A DNA stretch of 64,000 nucleotides, taken from Fluviirhizobium alvei (GTDB lineage: Bacteria > Pseudomonadota > Alphaproteobacteria > Rhizobiales > Rhizobiaceae). The notes under the pieces were generated by a model that worked only from the letters and a program-made list of their open reading frames with translations, did no database searches and had not been told where the DNA came from. Location of the stretch: positions 1 through 64,000 of the forward strand of contig NZ_JAUOZU010000009.1 of assembly GCF_030551875.1 (NCBI RefSeq), read 5' to 3'. The position numbers and the translations under genes are program-made. Position 1 is the stretch's first letter, and each line of letters starts with the position of its first letter. Shown piece by piece: positions 51,559 through 61,194 of this stretch.

Positions 51559-53669
51559 GAGATTTCCCCTCCGGCAGCCGCAACAATCAGAGCGTCAAGC
51601 GGCCGGACACCCTGACCTTCCGGCATGACCATGACCGGGTTGAGGTCGATGCTGGCGATCGCATCGGCATTGGCCGCAGCGAAATGGGACAATCGGGAAA
51701 GCAGCTTTGCCAGCGCTGCAACATCTGAACGCTGGGCACCGCGCACGCCTTCCAGCATCGCATAGCCGCGAATGTCGCGGATCATGCGCATGGCCTCGTC
51801 CTCGTCGAAAGGTGCGGCACGGAACGTCACATCCTTCAGCACTTCCACGAAGACGCCGCCAAGACCGAACATCACCACCGGCCCCATGACCGGATCGTTG
51901 AAGACGCCGACGATCGTTTCGACGCCGCCGGAGATCATCGGCGCCAGAATGACACCATCGAGATGCGCGTCTGGCGCTTTTTCTCGGACCGATGCCAGCA
52001 TCTTCGTCATCGCCTCGCGAACGGCCTCCGGCGATCGGAGATTGAGCGCGACACCGCCGACTTCCGTCTTGTGCGGCAGATCGGCCGACGCGATTTTCAT
52101 AACAAGCGGATAACCGACAGTGTCTGCCGCTGCAGTCGGGTCTTCGCCCGGCGCCACAAGCCGCTCTTCCGGGAACGGAATTCCGGCGGCAACAAGAATA
52201 GCCTTGGCTTCATGTTCGCTGATCGCGCGTTGTGGAATGGCCGCCGGTGCCGCTAGGGCGTTGGTTCGTTTCGTAGCCTTGGCAAGGTCGAAATTCTGGC
52301 GGAACTTGACTAGCGCGCCGAGCGCGTTCGTCAACGCGGTTCCGTCCTCATAGATCAGGAAGCCCTTCTCTTCATAGGAGCGGACGATTTCGGTCGGCGC
52401 CGTCATGGTCACGCATTTGATGCAGTCCTGCTTGCCGGCGGTGGCATCCTCCAGCGCCTGCCGCAGCGAGGCGGCAAAGGTGGGGCTGGCCGGACCGCTG
52501 CCGAAGATACCGGCGAACATGTCATAACCGCCCTTGTCGAGCATCGCATCGATAAAGCGGGTCATCAGCGGCAGATCGGTCAGCGCCTGTGCGGTTGCAT
52601 CGACCGGATTGCGTGGCGATGCGTAAGGCAGCATTTCCTTCAGTTCGGTCTGCGCGTCCTCGGGCATGGGCGCGACATCGAGACCGGCATCGGCCGCGTC
52701 ATCGGCCATCTGGATGCCGAAGCCGCCGGACAGCGTGAAAATACCGAGCCGGTTGCCGCGCGGAAAGATCCCGCGCGAGGCGGCATAGGCCACGTCCAGT
52801 TGTTCTGCCGTCGTAGCAGCACGATAGACGCCATATTGGCGCAGCACGGCATCGAAGACAGCATCCGAACCGGCGAGTGCTGCTGTGTGGGAACTGACGG
52901 CATGCTGGCCCACTTCCGAACGGCCGACCTTCATGAAGACGATCGCCGTTTCGCGCTCGCGTGCGATCTCGAGAGCTTCGATGAACTTGTCGCGGTTGCG
53001 GATTCCTTCCGCATAGGCCATCACGACATTGACGTCGGGCTGGGCGACCACCCAGTGAAGGGCTTCTGCCACATCGATATCGCATTCGTTGCCAGTCGTG
53101 ACCCAATGGTCGATACCGAGGCCCCGCTGCCGGGCGAGATGGGTGATATGCGACCCATAGGCACCGCTCTGCGAGACGACGGAAACCGGCCCCGGCTGGA
53201 TGAAACCGGTATCGAGGATGGCCGAGAAAGTGCCGTAGAAGTTTTGCCGCGTATTGAAGACGCCGAGGCAGTTCGGCCCGAGCACGCGCATGTTGGCTTC
53301 GCGCGCAATACCAGCGATGGTTTCCTGCATCACCCGGCCTTCATCGGACGTTTCGGCGAAGCCGGCGGAAAAGACGATGGCCGAACCGATGCCGCGATCG
53401 GCGCAATCCTGAACGGCCTGGACGGTCGCCGCAGCGGGAACTGCCAGAATGGCAACATCCGGAGATTCGGGAAGCGCCTGGATCGAAGAATAGGCCTGGA
53501 AGCCTTGAACGGTGTCTCGGTTCGGATTGACCGGATAGACAGCGCCAGCAAATCCGGCCTCCCTCAGATAACGTAAGGGCCGGCCGCCAATGCGGGCGGC
53601 ATTCTCGGACGCGCCAACAAGCGCAATCGATCGGGGAGCGAGAAGGGAGGAAAGAGCGCTGGCAGTCAT
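51546..53669 (-). CDS. ADP-forming acyl-CoA synthetase (acetate--CoA ligase family)
   Basis: The 707-residue single-chain enzyme has a CoA-binding domain (residues about 1-140; SIALVGASEN, GPNCLG at 131-136), a succinyl-CoA-synthetase-like central domain and a C-terminal ATP-grasp domain (from about 480; YPLVMKIASADLPHKTEVGGV). The phosphorylated His is His261 in SSHTAALAGSD. It would activate a carboxylic acid to its CoA ester with ATP giving ADP. It sits between a lactonase-like gene and the flavin reductase in one operon and may activate the acid imported by the neighbouring transporter. Confidence 0.9.
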   Translation of the reverse strand: MTASALSSLLAPRSIALVGASENAARIGGRPLRYLREAGFAGAVYPVNPNRDTVQGFQAYSSIQALPESPDVAILAVPAAATVQAVQDCADRGIGSAIVFSAGFAETSDEGRVMQETIAGIAREANMRVLGPNCLGVFNTRQNFYGTFSAILDTGFIQPGPVSVVSQSGAYGSHITHLARQRGLGIDHWVTTGNECDIDVAEALHWVVAQPDVNVVMAYAEGIRNRDKFIEALEIARERETAIVFMKVGRSEVGQHAVSSHTAALAGSDAVFDAVLRQYGVYRAATTAEQLDVAYAASRGIFPRGNRLGIFTLSGGFGIQMADDAADAGLDVAPMPEDAQTELKEMLPYASPRNPVDATAQALTDLPLMTRFIDAMLDKGGYDMFAGIFGSGPASPTFAASLRQALEDATAGKQDCIKCVTMTAPTEIVRSYEEKGFLIYEDGTALTNALGALVKFRQNFDLAKATKRTNALAAPAAIPQRAISEHEAKAILVAAGIPFPEERLVAPGEDPTAAADTVGYPLVMKIASADLPHKTEVGGVALNLRSPEAVREAMTKMLASVREKAPDAHLDGVILAPMISGGVETIVGVFNDPVMGPVVMFGLGGVFVEVLKDVTFRAAPFDEDEAMRMIRDIRGYAMLEGVRGAQRSDVAALAKLLSRLSHFAAANADAIASIDLNPVMVMPEGQGVRPLDALIVAAAGGEISSHA

Positions 53670-53693
53670 GGTTGGTCCATTTCAGTGCGGGGA

Positions 53694-54569
53694 TTAGGCG
53701 CCGAAACGCTGTTCGGGAAGCCCCTTGACCCCCAATCCATCGATGGCAAACAGGCAGCCGCCGTGCGGATGGCGGGAAATTGCGCGGCCGGAGCCGGAAT
53801 TCTTGATCGAGGTGACGAAGAGCGTCGATAGGTCTTCCCCGCCAAAGGCGAGGCAGGACGGCATGTCGGTCGGTGCATTGATCATGCGATCGACGATTCC
53901 CGCTGGCGAGAAGCGGGCGATCTTGCCGACCTGCACGAGGGCGACCCAGACATAGCCTTCGGCGTCGACGGTGGCGCCATCGGGTCCCGAACCGAACACT
54001 TCGGTGTCGACGAATACCCGCGGTTCGGTGAGCGGAACCTTTTCGGCGCAATATTTGTAAGCCCGGATCATGCGATCGAGGCTGTCGGAGAAATACATCG
54101 TGTCGCCGTTGGGGCTGAAGCAGAGCGTGTTCGAAATCCGGATACCATTGGCCAGGATATCGGTTTCGCCACTGTCGCAGACCCTGTAGAGCGCGCCGCG
54201 CGGATCGGCATGCACACCCATCGAGCCGCAGAGAAAGCGGCCGGAGCGATCGGTCTTGCCATCGTTGAAACGCACGAGCGGATCGGCCGGGACAGGCTGC
54301 ACGATCGGCGTGAACGCACCGCTCTCGAGATCGAGCAGGAAAATACCGTCGGCAAGCCCGGTAACGAGCCGGTTGCCGGTCGCAAGACCGACGGAACCGA
54401 CCATCGAGGGCGCCTTCCACTCGCGGAACGTTTGCGTCTGCGGCTCATAGCGGCGAATGAGGCAGGAGACACCATCCACCCAGTAAAGCCAGCCATTCTC
54501 GCTGTCCCAGACAGGGCTTTCGCCGAGAAGGTCCGGTTTGTCGGAGACGCGTGTGATCGCAAGCGACAT
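53694..54569 (-). CDS. SMP-30/gluconolactonase/LRE-family protein
   Basis: The 291-residue beta-propeller protein (start MSLAITRVSD) has LLGESPVWDSENGWLYWVDG, with the first metal-binding Glu, then RFNDGKTDRSGRFLCG and ISNTLCFSPNGDTMYFSDS. These are the standard calcium/lactonase-site motifs. It would open a lactone. Given its place next to a CoA ligase and an uptake binding protein, the product acid could be the ligase substrate. Substrate unknown. Confidence 0.85.
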   Translation of the reverse strand: MSLAITRVSDKPDLLGESPVWDSENGWLYWVDGVSCLIRRYEPQTQTFREWKAPSMVGSVGLATGNRLVTGLADGIFLLDLESGAFTPIVQPVPADPLVRFNDGKTDRSGRFLCGSMGVHADPRGALYRVCDSGETDILANGIRISNTLCFSPNGDTMYFSDSLDRMIRAYKYCAEKVPLTEPRVFVDTEVFGSGPDGATVDAEGYVWVALVQVGKIARFSPAGIVDRMINAPTDMPSCLAFGGEDLSTLFVTSIKNSGSGRAISRHPHGGCLFAIDGLGVKGLPEQRFGA

Positions 54570-54655
54570 GTCTGTTGCCCTGGAGAATTTAGGAAAGATT
54601 GGAAAGGTGCGAGCCGGCGGCAGGCAAACCCCGCCTGCCACCGGCTCCTGGGAGA

Positions 54656-55888
54656 TTACTGCGACTTCAGCGCTTCGCAGGCGCTTTCCGAAGCCGGGCG
54701 CCAGGCGTCTTCAGCCGTAACGGTGCCGGTGATTTCGTAATAGTCGTAGGGATACTTCGATTCATCCGGCTTCTTGATGCGGGCCGACAGCAGCGGACGC
54801 ATGACCTGTCCGTCGGCGCGGATGCTGATATCCTTCATTTCAAAGTCGTTGATCGGCGTCTCGCGCATCTTGGCCATGACGGCTTCACCGTCATCGGTTC
54901 CGGCTGCCTTGACGGCCTTCAGATAGTGATTGACGGCGCTATAGGTGCCTGCCTGGGCCTCGTTCGGGGCGCGATCGTTGAAGGCAGCCATGAAGCGCTT
55001 GGCGAAGGCGCGGGTCTCGTCGTCACGATCCCAGTAGAAGGGGGTCGAAAGACGGACATCCTGGAGAATGTCGAGGCCGATCCCGTGGGTCTGGTTGAGG
55101 AAGAGGCCGAGCGGCGCCATCTTCTGTCCACCTTCGGCAATGCCGAATTCCTGCGCCTGCTTCATGGCGTTGGCGAAATCAGCGCCGGAGTTGGCAAGCG
55201 CGATCACCTTGGCGCCGCTGGCCTGCGCCTGCAGCAGGAAGGAGGAGAAATCGGAGGAGTTCAGGGGATGCAGAACCGAGCCGAGAACCTTGCCGCCACC
55301 CTGTTCGATGAACTTGGTCGCGTCGGTCTGCCAGGCCTTGCCGAAGGCATAGTCGACGGTCACGAAGTACCAGGTGTCGAGACCCTGCGACAGCAGCGAT
55401 TTCACCGTCGCCTTCGGCAGCGCGTAGGTGTCCTGCACCCACTGCGTGGTCATCGGCGTGCACTTGTCGTTGGTGAAGGCAGACGAAGCGGTGCCGGCCA
55501 GCATGTAGGGCTTCTTGCGATCCTTCATGATGTCCTGAACGGCGAGCGCGATCGAGGAGGCCGAGCAGCCGACAATCGTGTCGACACCTTCTTCGTCCAC
55601 CCACTTCATGGCAGCGGCGACACCGACATCCGGCTTGTTCTGGTCGTCGGCAATCACGATCTCGATCTTCTTGCCATCGATCTCGCCGCCGGCATCTTCC
55701 ACCGCAAGCTTGGCCGCAGCTACAGAGCCCGGGCCGCAATTATCCGCATAGGGACCCGACTGGTCGTTCATGACGCCGATGCGAATGACGTCGCCGGAAA
55801 TTCCGGCAGCTGACGCAGGCTGCATGCCGCCCATCATGGTGGCGGCCATCAGGCCAGCTGTCAGTATGCGCATTTTGGTGCTTTTCAT
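54656..55888 (-). CDS. Branched-chain-type ABC transporter solute-binding protein
   Basis: The roughly 410-residue protein has a signal peptide (MKSTKMRILTAGLMAATMMGG, cut likely after PASA near residue 27). The mature protein is of the Leu/Ile/Val-binding (LivJ/K) type: IRIGVMNDQSGPYAD, then AVEDAGGEIDGKKIEIVIADDQ and WYFVTVDYAFG. Binding proteins of this kind also carry aromatic acids and amides. Its permeases and ATPases are encoded at 57.7-61.1 kb, beyond the SDR and regulator genes. Confidence 0.9.
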   Translation of the reverse strand: MKSTKMRILTAGLMAATMMGGMQPASAAGISGDVIRIGVMNDQSGPYADNCGPGSVAAAKLAVEDAGGEIDGKKIEIVIADDQNKPDVGVAAAMKWVDEEGVDTIVGCSASSIALAVQDIMKDRKKPYMLAGTASSAFTNDKCTPMTTQWVQDTYALPKATVKSLLSQGLDTWYFVTVDYAFGKAWQTDATKFIEQGGGKVLGSVLHPLNSSDFSSFLLQAQASGAKVIALANSGADFANAMKQAQEFGIAEGGQKMAPLGLFLNQTHGIGLDILQDVRLSTPFYWDRDDETRAFAKRFMAAFNDRAPNEAQAGTYSAVNHYLKAVKAAGTDDGEAVMAKMRETPINDFEMKDISIRADGQVMRPLLSARIKKPDESKYPYDYYEITGTVTAEDAWRPASESACEALKSQ

Positions 55889-55977
55889 TTCTCTCTCCCA
55901 TTGATGAACCGGGCGGTCCTCCAACCGTTGCCGGATTCGTTGCTCACAGTTTTACGCAGGCTTGAAGGCTGCGCAAT

Positions 55978-56733
55978 TCAGGAAAATGCGAAGGTCATGC
56001 CGCCATCAACGAACAGCATATCGCCTGTCACGAAGCTTGACTCGTCGCTTGCCAAAAACACGGCTGCCTTGGCGATATCATCCGGCGCCCCCAGCCGGCC
56101 GAGCGGCACGCGCTGACGCCGACGCTCCCAGGCTTCTTCGGTGACGACGAGATTGGCGCCATCGGTTGGGGTCGAGCCCGGAGCGATGGCATTGACGCGA
56201 ATGTTGCGCGGACCGAATTCCGCTGATCCGGAGCGCGTCATGCCTAGTACGGCAGCCTTGACGGCGCTGTACATGATGCCATGGCGCATCGCGATCATCG
56301 CCGAGGGCGATGCGATGTTGATGATGGACCCGCCACCTGCCTTGGTCATGCCGTCGAGCACGGCCTGGTAACCCCAGACGACACCCTTGAAACCGACATC
56401 GATCATGCGCCCGACCATCTCTTCGGTCTGGTCTTCGAGCGGTCCATAACGGTTCCACATGGCATTGTTGACGAGAATGGTCGGCGCGCCGACCGAAGCT
56501 TCAAGCACCGCAACGGCGTTGAAAACATCGTCACGCTTGGCAACATTGCCGACGATCGCAATCGCCTTGCCACCTTCCGCCTCGATTGCACGGACGGCAT
56601 CGTTTGCGACTTCGTCCTTGAGGTCGAGAACGCCGACGATTGCGCCTTCGCGAGCGAAGGCGAGGCTGATGGCGCGACCGATTCCGCGTCCACCACCAGT
56701 GACGAGTGCGACCTGTCCGGCCAGTCTTTTCAT
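55978..56733 (-). CDS. Short-chain dehydrogenase/reductase
   Basis: The 251-residue protein starts MKRLAGQVALVTGGGRGIGR (residues 1-20), with GGAGGAG nine bases before. It has NNAMWNRYG at the NNAG position, a Ser in NIASPSA and YSAVKAA. It is the first gene of the operon running leftward and is divergent from the IclR-type gene. Substrate unknown. Confidence 0.87.
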   Translation of the reverse strand: MKRLAGQVALVTGGGRGIGRAISLAFAREGAIVGVLDLKDEVANDAVRAIEAEGGKAIAIVGNVAKRDDVFNAVAVLEASVGAPTILVNNAMWNRYGPLEDQTEEMVGRMIDVGFKGVVWGYQAVLDGMTKAGGGSIINIASPSAMIAMRHGIMYSAVKAAVLGMTRSGSAEFGPRNIRVNAIAPGSTPTDGANLVVTEEAWERRRQRVPLGRLGAPDDIAKAAVFLASDESSFVTGDMLFVDGGMTFAFS

Positions 56734-56838
56734 GGTTTTCTCCTCCTGTCGCAGTGGCGGATCTCCTCCCGCCTCTGGGCCGCCGAATGAAAATTTCATC
56801 GGTGGACTTGACTGAACGCATCCTGTCACGCCAGCTAT

Positions 56839-56889
56839 GAATTGAACAATTGCAATTCGTATGTGCGGCCCATTTTCATAAATGTGAAA
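56839..56889. promoter_or_regulatory. Divergent control region of the SDR and iclR-type genes
   Basis: Two inverted repeats lie here: GAATTG-N8-CAATTC (56839-56858) and TTTCA-N6-TGAAA (56874-56889). The second matches the site at 45944 in front of the bifunctional hydratase/dehydrogenase gene. This is the best candidate for the IclR-type binding motif. Confidence 0.55.
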
Positions 56890-56916
56890 TTCGGACCGCT
56901 AGGGAGGAGGAACGAC

Positions 56917-57696
56917 ATGCAATCGTCGCAAGTGAAGTCCGCGATGCGCGCTTTGGAAATTCTTGAGTTTTTTAAAAAGGTTAGGCAGCCGCGAGCGATG
57001 TCCGAGATCGCCTCTGCCCTCGGCTATCCGCAGTCGAGCACCACGGTGTTGCTCAAGACACTCATCTCGCTTGGCTACCTGAATTTCGATCGACGGGAGC
57101 GACTTTATTTCCCGACGGTGAAAGTGACCTCGCTTGGCGATTGGGTGCCAAAGGCGCTTTTTGGTACGGGCCGCGTCATCGAGGCGATGAGGGACGTTCA
57201 TGCGGCGACCGGCGAGACGGTGTCGATCAACACCAAGAACGACATCTACCTGCAATATGTGCAGATCATCCAGTCTGTGCATGCGCTCAGGTTTCATGTC
57301 GATGAAGGCGAGATGCGGCCGCTGACACGATCGGCCGTCGGCTGGCTGCTTATGTCGACCATGAACGACGATATGATCGACAATGTCATTCGCCGCGCCA
57401 ATATCGCGACTGAAAAGGCGGCCGACCGGGTCAAGCTGCAGGACATGATGGAGAAAATCCGCTCCATCCGTGGCAAGGGCTATTGCTCGGCGGAGAACGT
57501 GCCTTTTCTGGGCGGGGGGACCATTTGCGTGCTCCTGCCGATCACCATCCAGGGCCAGCCGGTCGTTCTCGGCCTCGGTGGAGCGGTCGAACGCATTCGG
57601 CAGAACCATGACCGCTATCTTGCGGTGTTGCAGCGAGCGGCGAAGTCCATCGAGCCGCGTGATCCGTTCGATCAGCCGATCGAACTGGAGATCTGA
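56917..57696 (+). CDS. IclR-family transcriptional regulator
   Basis: The 259-residue protein (start MQSSQVKS after GGGAGGAGG) has the IclR helix-turn-helix: RALEILEFFKKVRQPRAMSEIASALGYPQSSTTVLLKTL, residues about 10-50. An effector domain with the usual C-terminal part follows, including GKGYCSAENVPFLGGGTICVLLP. It is divergent from the SDR-led operon and convergent with the transporter genes. It is the likely local regulator of both. Confidence 0.9.
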   Translation: MQSSQVKSAMRALEILEFFKKVRQPRAMSEIASALGYPQSSTTVLLKTLISLGYLNFDRRERLYFPTVKVTSLGDWVPKALFGTGRVIEAMRDVHAATGETVSINTKNDIYLQYVQIIQSVHALRFHVDEGEMRPLTRSAVGWLLMSTMNDDMIDNVIRRANIATEKAADRVKLQDMMEKIRSIRGKGYCSAENVPFLGGGTICVLLPITIQGQPVVLGLGGAVERIRQNHDRYLAVLQRAAKSIEPRDPFDQPIELEI

Positions 57697-57704
57697 ACGA
57701 AAGT

Positions 57705-57725
57705 GCCCGGGCAATCCGCCCGGGC
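57705..57725. terminator. Hairpin between the iclR-type gene and livM
   Basis: The 8-base palindrome GCCCGGGC occurs twice with a 5-base spacer, giving a strong hairpin between two convergent genes. Confidence 0.6.
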
Positions 57726-57747
57726 GTCTAACGTCGTATCGGCTTGC

Positions 57748-58731
57748 TCAGCCTTTCTGGTCTGCGACCACAAGAGGGGCTTGAGCATCGTTTGCCTTTG
57801 ACTTGCGGTCTGACTTGAGCCGCCGGATGAGGGCCGCACTTTCTCCGACGAAGCCGCGGCGGAAGAAGACGATCACGACCAGCAGCACGACGCCCTGTGC
57901 AATCAGCGCCCATTCTCCCAGGCCGGCCAGAAGATCGTTCATCAGGATGATGATCGCCGCCCCGAACATCGGGCCGGTGAAGGTGCCAAGCCCGCCCAGC
58001 AGCGTCATCAGGATGACTTCGCCGGAAATCGACCAGGATGCATCGGTCAAGGTTGCGAACTGGAAGACGGTTGCCTTCATGGCACCCGCCAGTCCGGCGA
58101 GGGAGGCTGAGAGGATGAAGGCGACCAGCTTGAACCGTTCGGGCGTAAAGCCGAGCGATTCCACCCGCGGTTCATTGTCGCGAATGGCGCGCAGGATCTC
58201 GCCGAAGGGCGAATGAACGATCCGGTAGAAGGCGAAGATCGCAAGTGCGGTAAAGCCGAGGATCACGTAGTAGAAGCTGAAACTGTCCTTCACATCCACC
58301 AAACCGAAGAGCGCATTGCGTGGAATGCTCTGCATCCCGTTTTCACCGCCGGTAAACTCGGCCTGCAGCAGAATGAAATAGACGAATTGCGAGAAAGCCA
58401 GCGTGATCATCGCGAACTGGATCCCCTGCCGGCGGATCGAAAGCGCGCCGACGAGGAGGCCGAGAACCGAGGAGGCGAGCATGCCGATGATAATCGCAAG
58501 CTCAACCGAGATGGCAGTCGTCTTCAACACCTGACCGGTGATGTAGGCGGACATGCCGAAAAACATCGCATGGCCGAAGCAGAGTAGCCCCGCATAGCCC
58601 AGGAGCAGGTTGAAGGACGAGGCGAAGATGACGAAGCAGAGCACCGTCATCAACAGGATGGGATAGACGAAAAACGGAGCGACCAGTGCAAGTGCCGCAA
58701 CCACGGCTCCGATCAGGATGGTTCTGTTCAT
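57748..58731 (-). CDS. livM: Branched-chain-type ABC transporter permease LivM
   Basis: The 327-residue integral membrane protein has hydrophobic helices, the first MNRTILIGAVVAALALVAPF, and the LivM motifs LLLGYAGLLCFGHAMFFG and VGALSIRRQGIQFAMITLAF. Its start overlaps the livH stop (ATGA). It works with LivH, LivF and LivG and the binding protein at 54.7 kb. Confidence 0.93.
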   Translation of the reverse strand: MNRTILIGAVVAALALVAPFFVYPILLMTVLCFVIFASSFNLLLGYAGLLCFGHAMFFGMSAYITGQVLKTTAISVELAIIIGMLASSVLGLLVGALSIRRQGIQFAMITLAFSQFVYFILLQAEFTGGENGMQSIPRNALFGLVDVKDSFSFYYVILGFTALAIFAFYRIVHSPFGEILRAIRDNEPRVESLGFTPERFKLVAFILSASLAGLAGAMKATVFQFATLTDASWSISGEVILMTLLGGLGTFTGPMFGAAIIILMNDLLAGLGEWALIAQGVVLLVVIVFFRRGFVGESAALIRRLKSDRKSKANDAQAPLVVADQKG

Positions 58732-59603
58732 GCCGTGCCCTCGCGATTGGACTGGAACATGCCGGATGGACGAAAGAGAAGGGCCGCCATCATGAAGACG
58801 AAAACGACCACGCTTGCCGCCTCGGGATAGATCGCCTTGGTCAGGCCTTCGACGAGGCCGAGCAAATAGCCGGTGACGATCGCGCCCAGGATCGAACCCA
58901 TGCCGCCGATGACGACGATGGCGAAGACCACGATCATGACGCTCGACCCCATCGAGGGTGAGACCTGGTAGATCGGAGCAGCGAGTACGCCTGAAAGCGC
59001 AGCGAGGCCAGCGCCAAACCCGTAGGTCAGCGTGATCATTTTCGGAACGTTGATGCCGAAACTTTCGACGATCTGCGGTTTTTCATTGGCCGCACGGAGA
59101 TAGGCACCGAGCTTGGTATGTTCGATGAGGTACCAGGTGCCGAAGCAGGTAAACAGCGAAAAGACGACGACCCAGATCCGGTAGTAGGGCACGAACATGA
59201 AACCCAAGCTGACCCCGCCCGGGATCGGATTTGCGTAGGGAATACCTGTGGCGCCGTACTTCTGCCGGATCAGGCCCTCGACGATCAGGGCAACCGCATA
59301 GGTCGCAAGCAGCCCGTAGAGATGGTCGAGATTCTGGAGTGGTCTGAGAAGGAAGCGCTCCATGACCATGGCAAGCACTGCCACGATCAGTGGAGCGATG
59401 ACGAGCGAAGCCCAGTAGGGCACACCGACGGTGGTCAAGAGGAGCCAGGCCAGGAAGGCGCCGATCATATATTGCGCCCCATGCGTAAAATTGACGACGT
59501 TCATGAGGCCGAAGATGATGGCCAGGCCCATCGAAAGCATGGCGTAGAAGGAGCCGTTGATCAGGCCGAGCAGCATTTGCCCGGCAAGCAGTTGGACTGT
59601 CAT
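58728..59603 (-). CDS. livH: Branched-chain-type ABC transporter permease LivH
   Basis: The 291-residue permease has the LivH pattern: GLINGSFYAMLSMGLAIIFGLMNVVNFTHG, then ALSGVLAAPIYQVSPSMG, and multiple transmembrane helices. It ends in a four-base overlap with livM and starts two bases after livF. Confidence 0.93.
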   Translation of the reverse strand: MTVQLLAGQMLLGLINGSFYAMLSMGLAIIFGLMNVVNFTHGAQYMIGAFLAWLLLTTVGVPYWASLVIAPLIVAVLAMVMERFLLRPLQNLDHLYGLLATYAVALIVEGLIRQKYGATGIPYANPIPGGVSLGFMFVPYYRIWVVVFSLFTCFGTWYLIEHTKLGAYLRAANEKPQIVESFGINVPKMITLTYGFGAGLAALSGVLAAPIYQVSPSMGSSVMIVVFAIVVIGGMGSILGAIVTGYLLGLVEGLTKAIYPEAASVVVFVFMMAALLFRPSGMFQSNREGTA

Positions 59604-59605
59604 GG

Positions 59606-60346
59606 TCAGACCCCCAGATAGGTTTTGATGCGGTCGGCAGATTTCTCGAGCTCTGCGGCGGTGAGTATGTCGGCAACCTTGCCGTTCTCGATCACCACAT
59701 GCCGGTCAGCCACCCGGCGGGCAAAGCGCAGGTTCTGCTCCACCAAAAGGATCGTGTAGCCCTTCTCCTTGATCTTGAGGATCAGGTCGCGGATCTCCTG
59801 CACCACCACGGGCGCCAGCCCCTCGCTCGGTTCATCGAGCAGCAGCAGGCGTGATCCGTTGCGCAGGATGCGGGCGATCGCAAGCATCTGCTGTTCGCCG
59901 CCGGAGAGTTTGGTTCCCTGGCTGGATGCCCGTGCCTTGAGATTGGGGAATGTCGCGAGCAGCTCGTCCTCGCTCATGCCGCCCGGCTGCAGCACCGGCG
60001 GCAGGAGCAGGTTTTCGCGCACGGACAGCGAAGAGAAAATTGCGCGTTCTTCCGGGCAGTAGGCGATACCCTTGCGGGCGATCTCGAATGTCCGGCGGCC
60101 GATCAGCTCCTCGTTCTTGAAGCGGATCGAGCCGGTGCGCTTGCGCAGGAGGCCCATGATCGAGCGCAGTGTCGTTGTCTTGCCGGCGCCGTTGCGACCG
60201 ATCAGTGTCAGCAGTTCGCCTTCGCGCAAATCGAAGGACACACCATGCAGGACCTTGGATTCGGCATACCAGGCATTGAGATTGTTGACCGACAGCATGA
60301 CGGGTGCGGTTCCCGCTTGTGCGTTGGAAAGGGCGGCCTCACGCAT
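59606..60346 (-). CDS. livF: Branched-chain-type ABC transporter ATPase LivF
   Basis: The 246-residue ATPase (start MREAALSN) has Walker A GRNGAGKTT, Q-loop-region YCPEERAIFSSLSV, signature LSGGEQQM and Walker B LLLDEPSEGLAP, with LVEQN at the switch. The open frame extends further but overlaps livG. Start and livG stop overlap by eight bases. Confidence 0.92.
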   Translation of the reverse strand: MREAALSNAQAGTAPVMLSVNNLNAWYAESKVLHGVSFDLREGELLTLIGRNGAGKTTTLRSIMGLLRKRTGSIRFKNEELIGRRTFEIARKGIAYCPEERAIFSSLSVRENLLLPPVLQPGGMSEDELLATFPNLKARASSQGTKLSGGEQQMLAIARILRNGSRLLLLDEPSEGLAPVVVQEIRDLILKIKEKGYTILLVEQNLRFARRVADRHVVIENGKVADILTAAELEKSADRIKTYLGV

Positions 60347-61133
60347 CGTCTTCTCCCAGATAGGCAGTCCGGACCAGCGGATTGGCCGAGACTTCGGCAT
60401 AGGTTCCGTCGGCGATGATCTGTCCGTGCTGCAAAACGGTGATGCGGTCGCAGAGTGTGGAAACGACCGACAGATTGTGTTCGACCAGCAGCACCGTTCG
60501 TCCGACAGCCACGCGGCGAATGAGATCGGTGATCGGCTCGATATCTTCATGACCCATGCCGGCGGTCGGCTCGTCCAGAAGGAGCAGTTCAGGCTCCAGT
60601 GCAAGCGTGGTGGCGATTTCGAGCGCCCGCTTCTTGCCGTAGGACAGTTCCGCCGCCGTGACGCCCTGGCTTGCGGACAGACCGACTTCGCCGATGAGCT
60701 CCAGCGCGCGCGCATTCAGACTGTCGATCGAATGGATCGAGCGCCAGAAATGATAGGACTTTCCATGCTTGGCCTGCAGCGCGACGCGAACATTCTCGAG
60801 CACCGTCAGGTTCGGGAAGGTCGCGGAAATCTGGAAGGAACGGACCAGGCCCCGCTTGGCGACGGCTGCTGAGCGCAGGTCGGAAATATCCGAACCATTG
60901 AACATGATCCGGCCGGACGAAAGCGCAAGCGCCTTGGTCAGGAGGTTGAAGCAGGTGGTCTTGCCGGCGCCATTCGGGCCGATCAGCGCATGGATCGAGC
61001 CGCGCCGCACAGCAAGATTGAGATTGCTGACAGCAAGAAAACCGCCGAAACGTTTCGAGACGTTTTCGGCGACGAGAATATTGTCTGTGGGCTGACCCGC
61101 AGCGGCTGGTATCGCCGAAGCTGCCTGTAGCAT
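60339..61133 (-). CDS. livG: Branched-chain-type ABC transporter ATPase LivG
   Basis: The 264-residue ATPase has Walker A GPNGAGKTT and Walker B LLLDEPTAGM, with LVEHNLS at the switch. The signature region reads AAELSYGKKRALEIA, with the LSYG variant usual in LivG proteins. It forms a heterodimer with LivF. It begins about 60 bases after the acyl-CoA dehydrogenase gene, separated by a hairpin. Confidence 0.92.
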   Translation of the reverse strand: MLQAASAIPAAAGQPTDNILVAENVSKRFGGFLAVSNLNLAVRRGSIHALIGPNGAGKTTCFNLLTKALALSSGRIMFNGSDISDLRSAAVAKRGLVRSFQISATFPNLTVLENVRVALQAKHGKSYHFWRSIHSIDSLNARALELIGEVGLSASQGVTAAELSYGKKRALEIATTLALEPELLLLDEPTAGMGHEDIEPITDLIRRVAVGRTVLLVEHNLSVVSTLCDRITVLQHGQIIADGTYAEVSANPLVRTAYLGEDDA

Positions 61134-61155
61134 CTTTTCCTCCCAAATTCGTTTG

Positions 61156-61185
61156 ACCGGGCCGGCACCTCCGCTCCGGCCCGGT
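61156..61185 (-). terminator. Hairpin between acyl-CoA dehydrogenase and livG
   Basis: A perfect 10-bp stem (ACCGGGCCGG / CCGGCCCGGT) with a 10-base loop and no T run lies in the 61-bp gap. It may tune the level of transport proteins relative to the enzymes. Confidence 0.55.
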
Positions 61186-61194
61186 TCGCCTCAC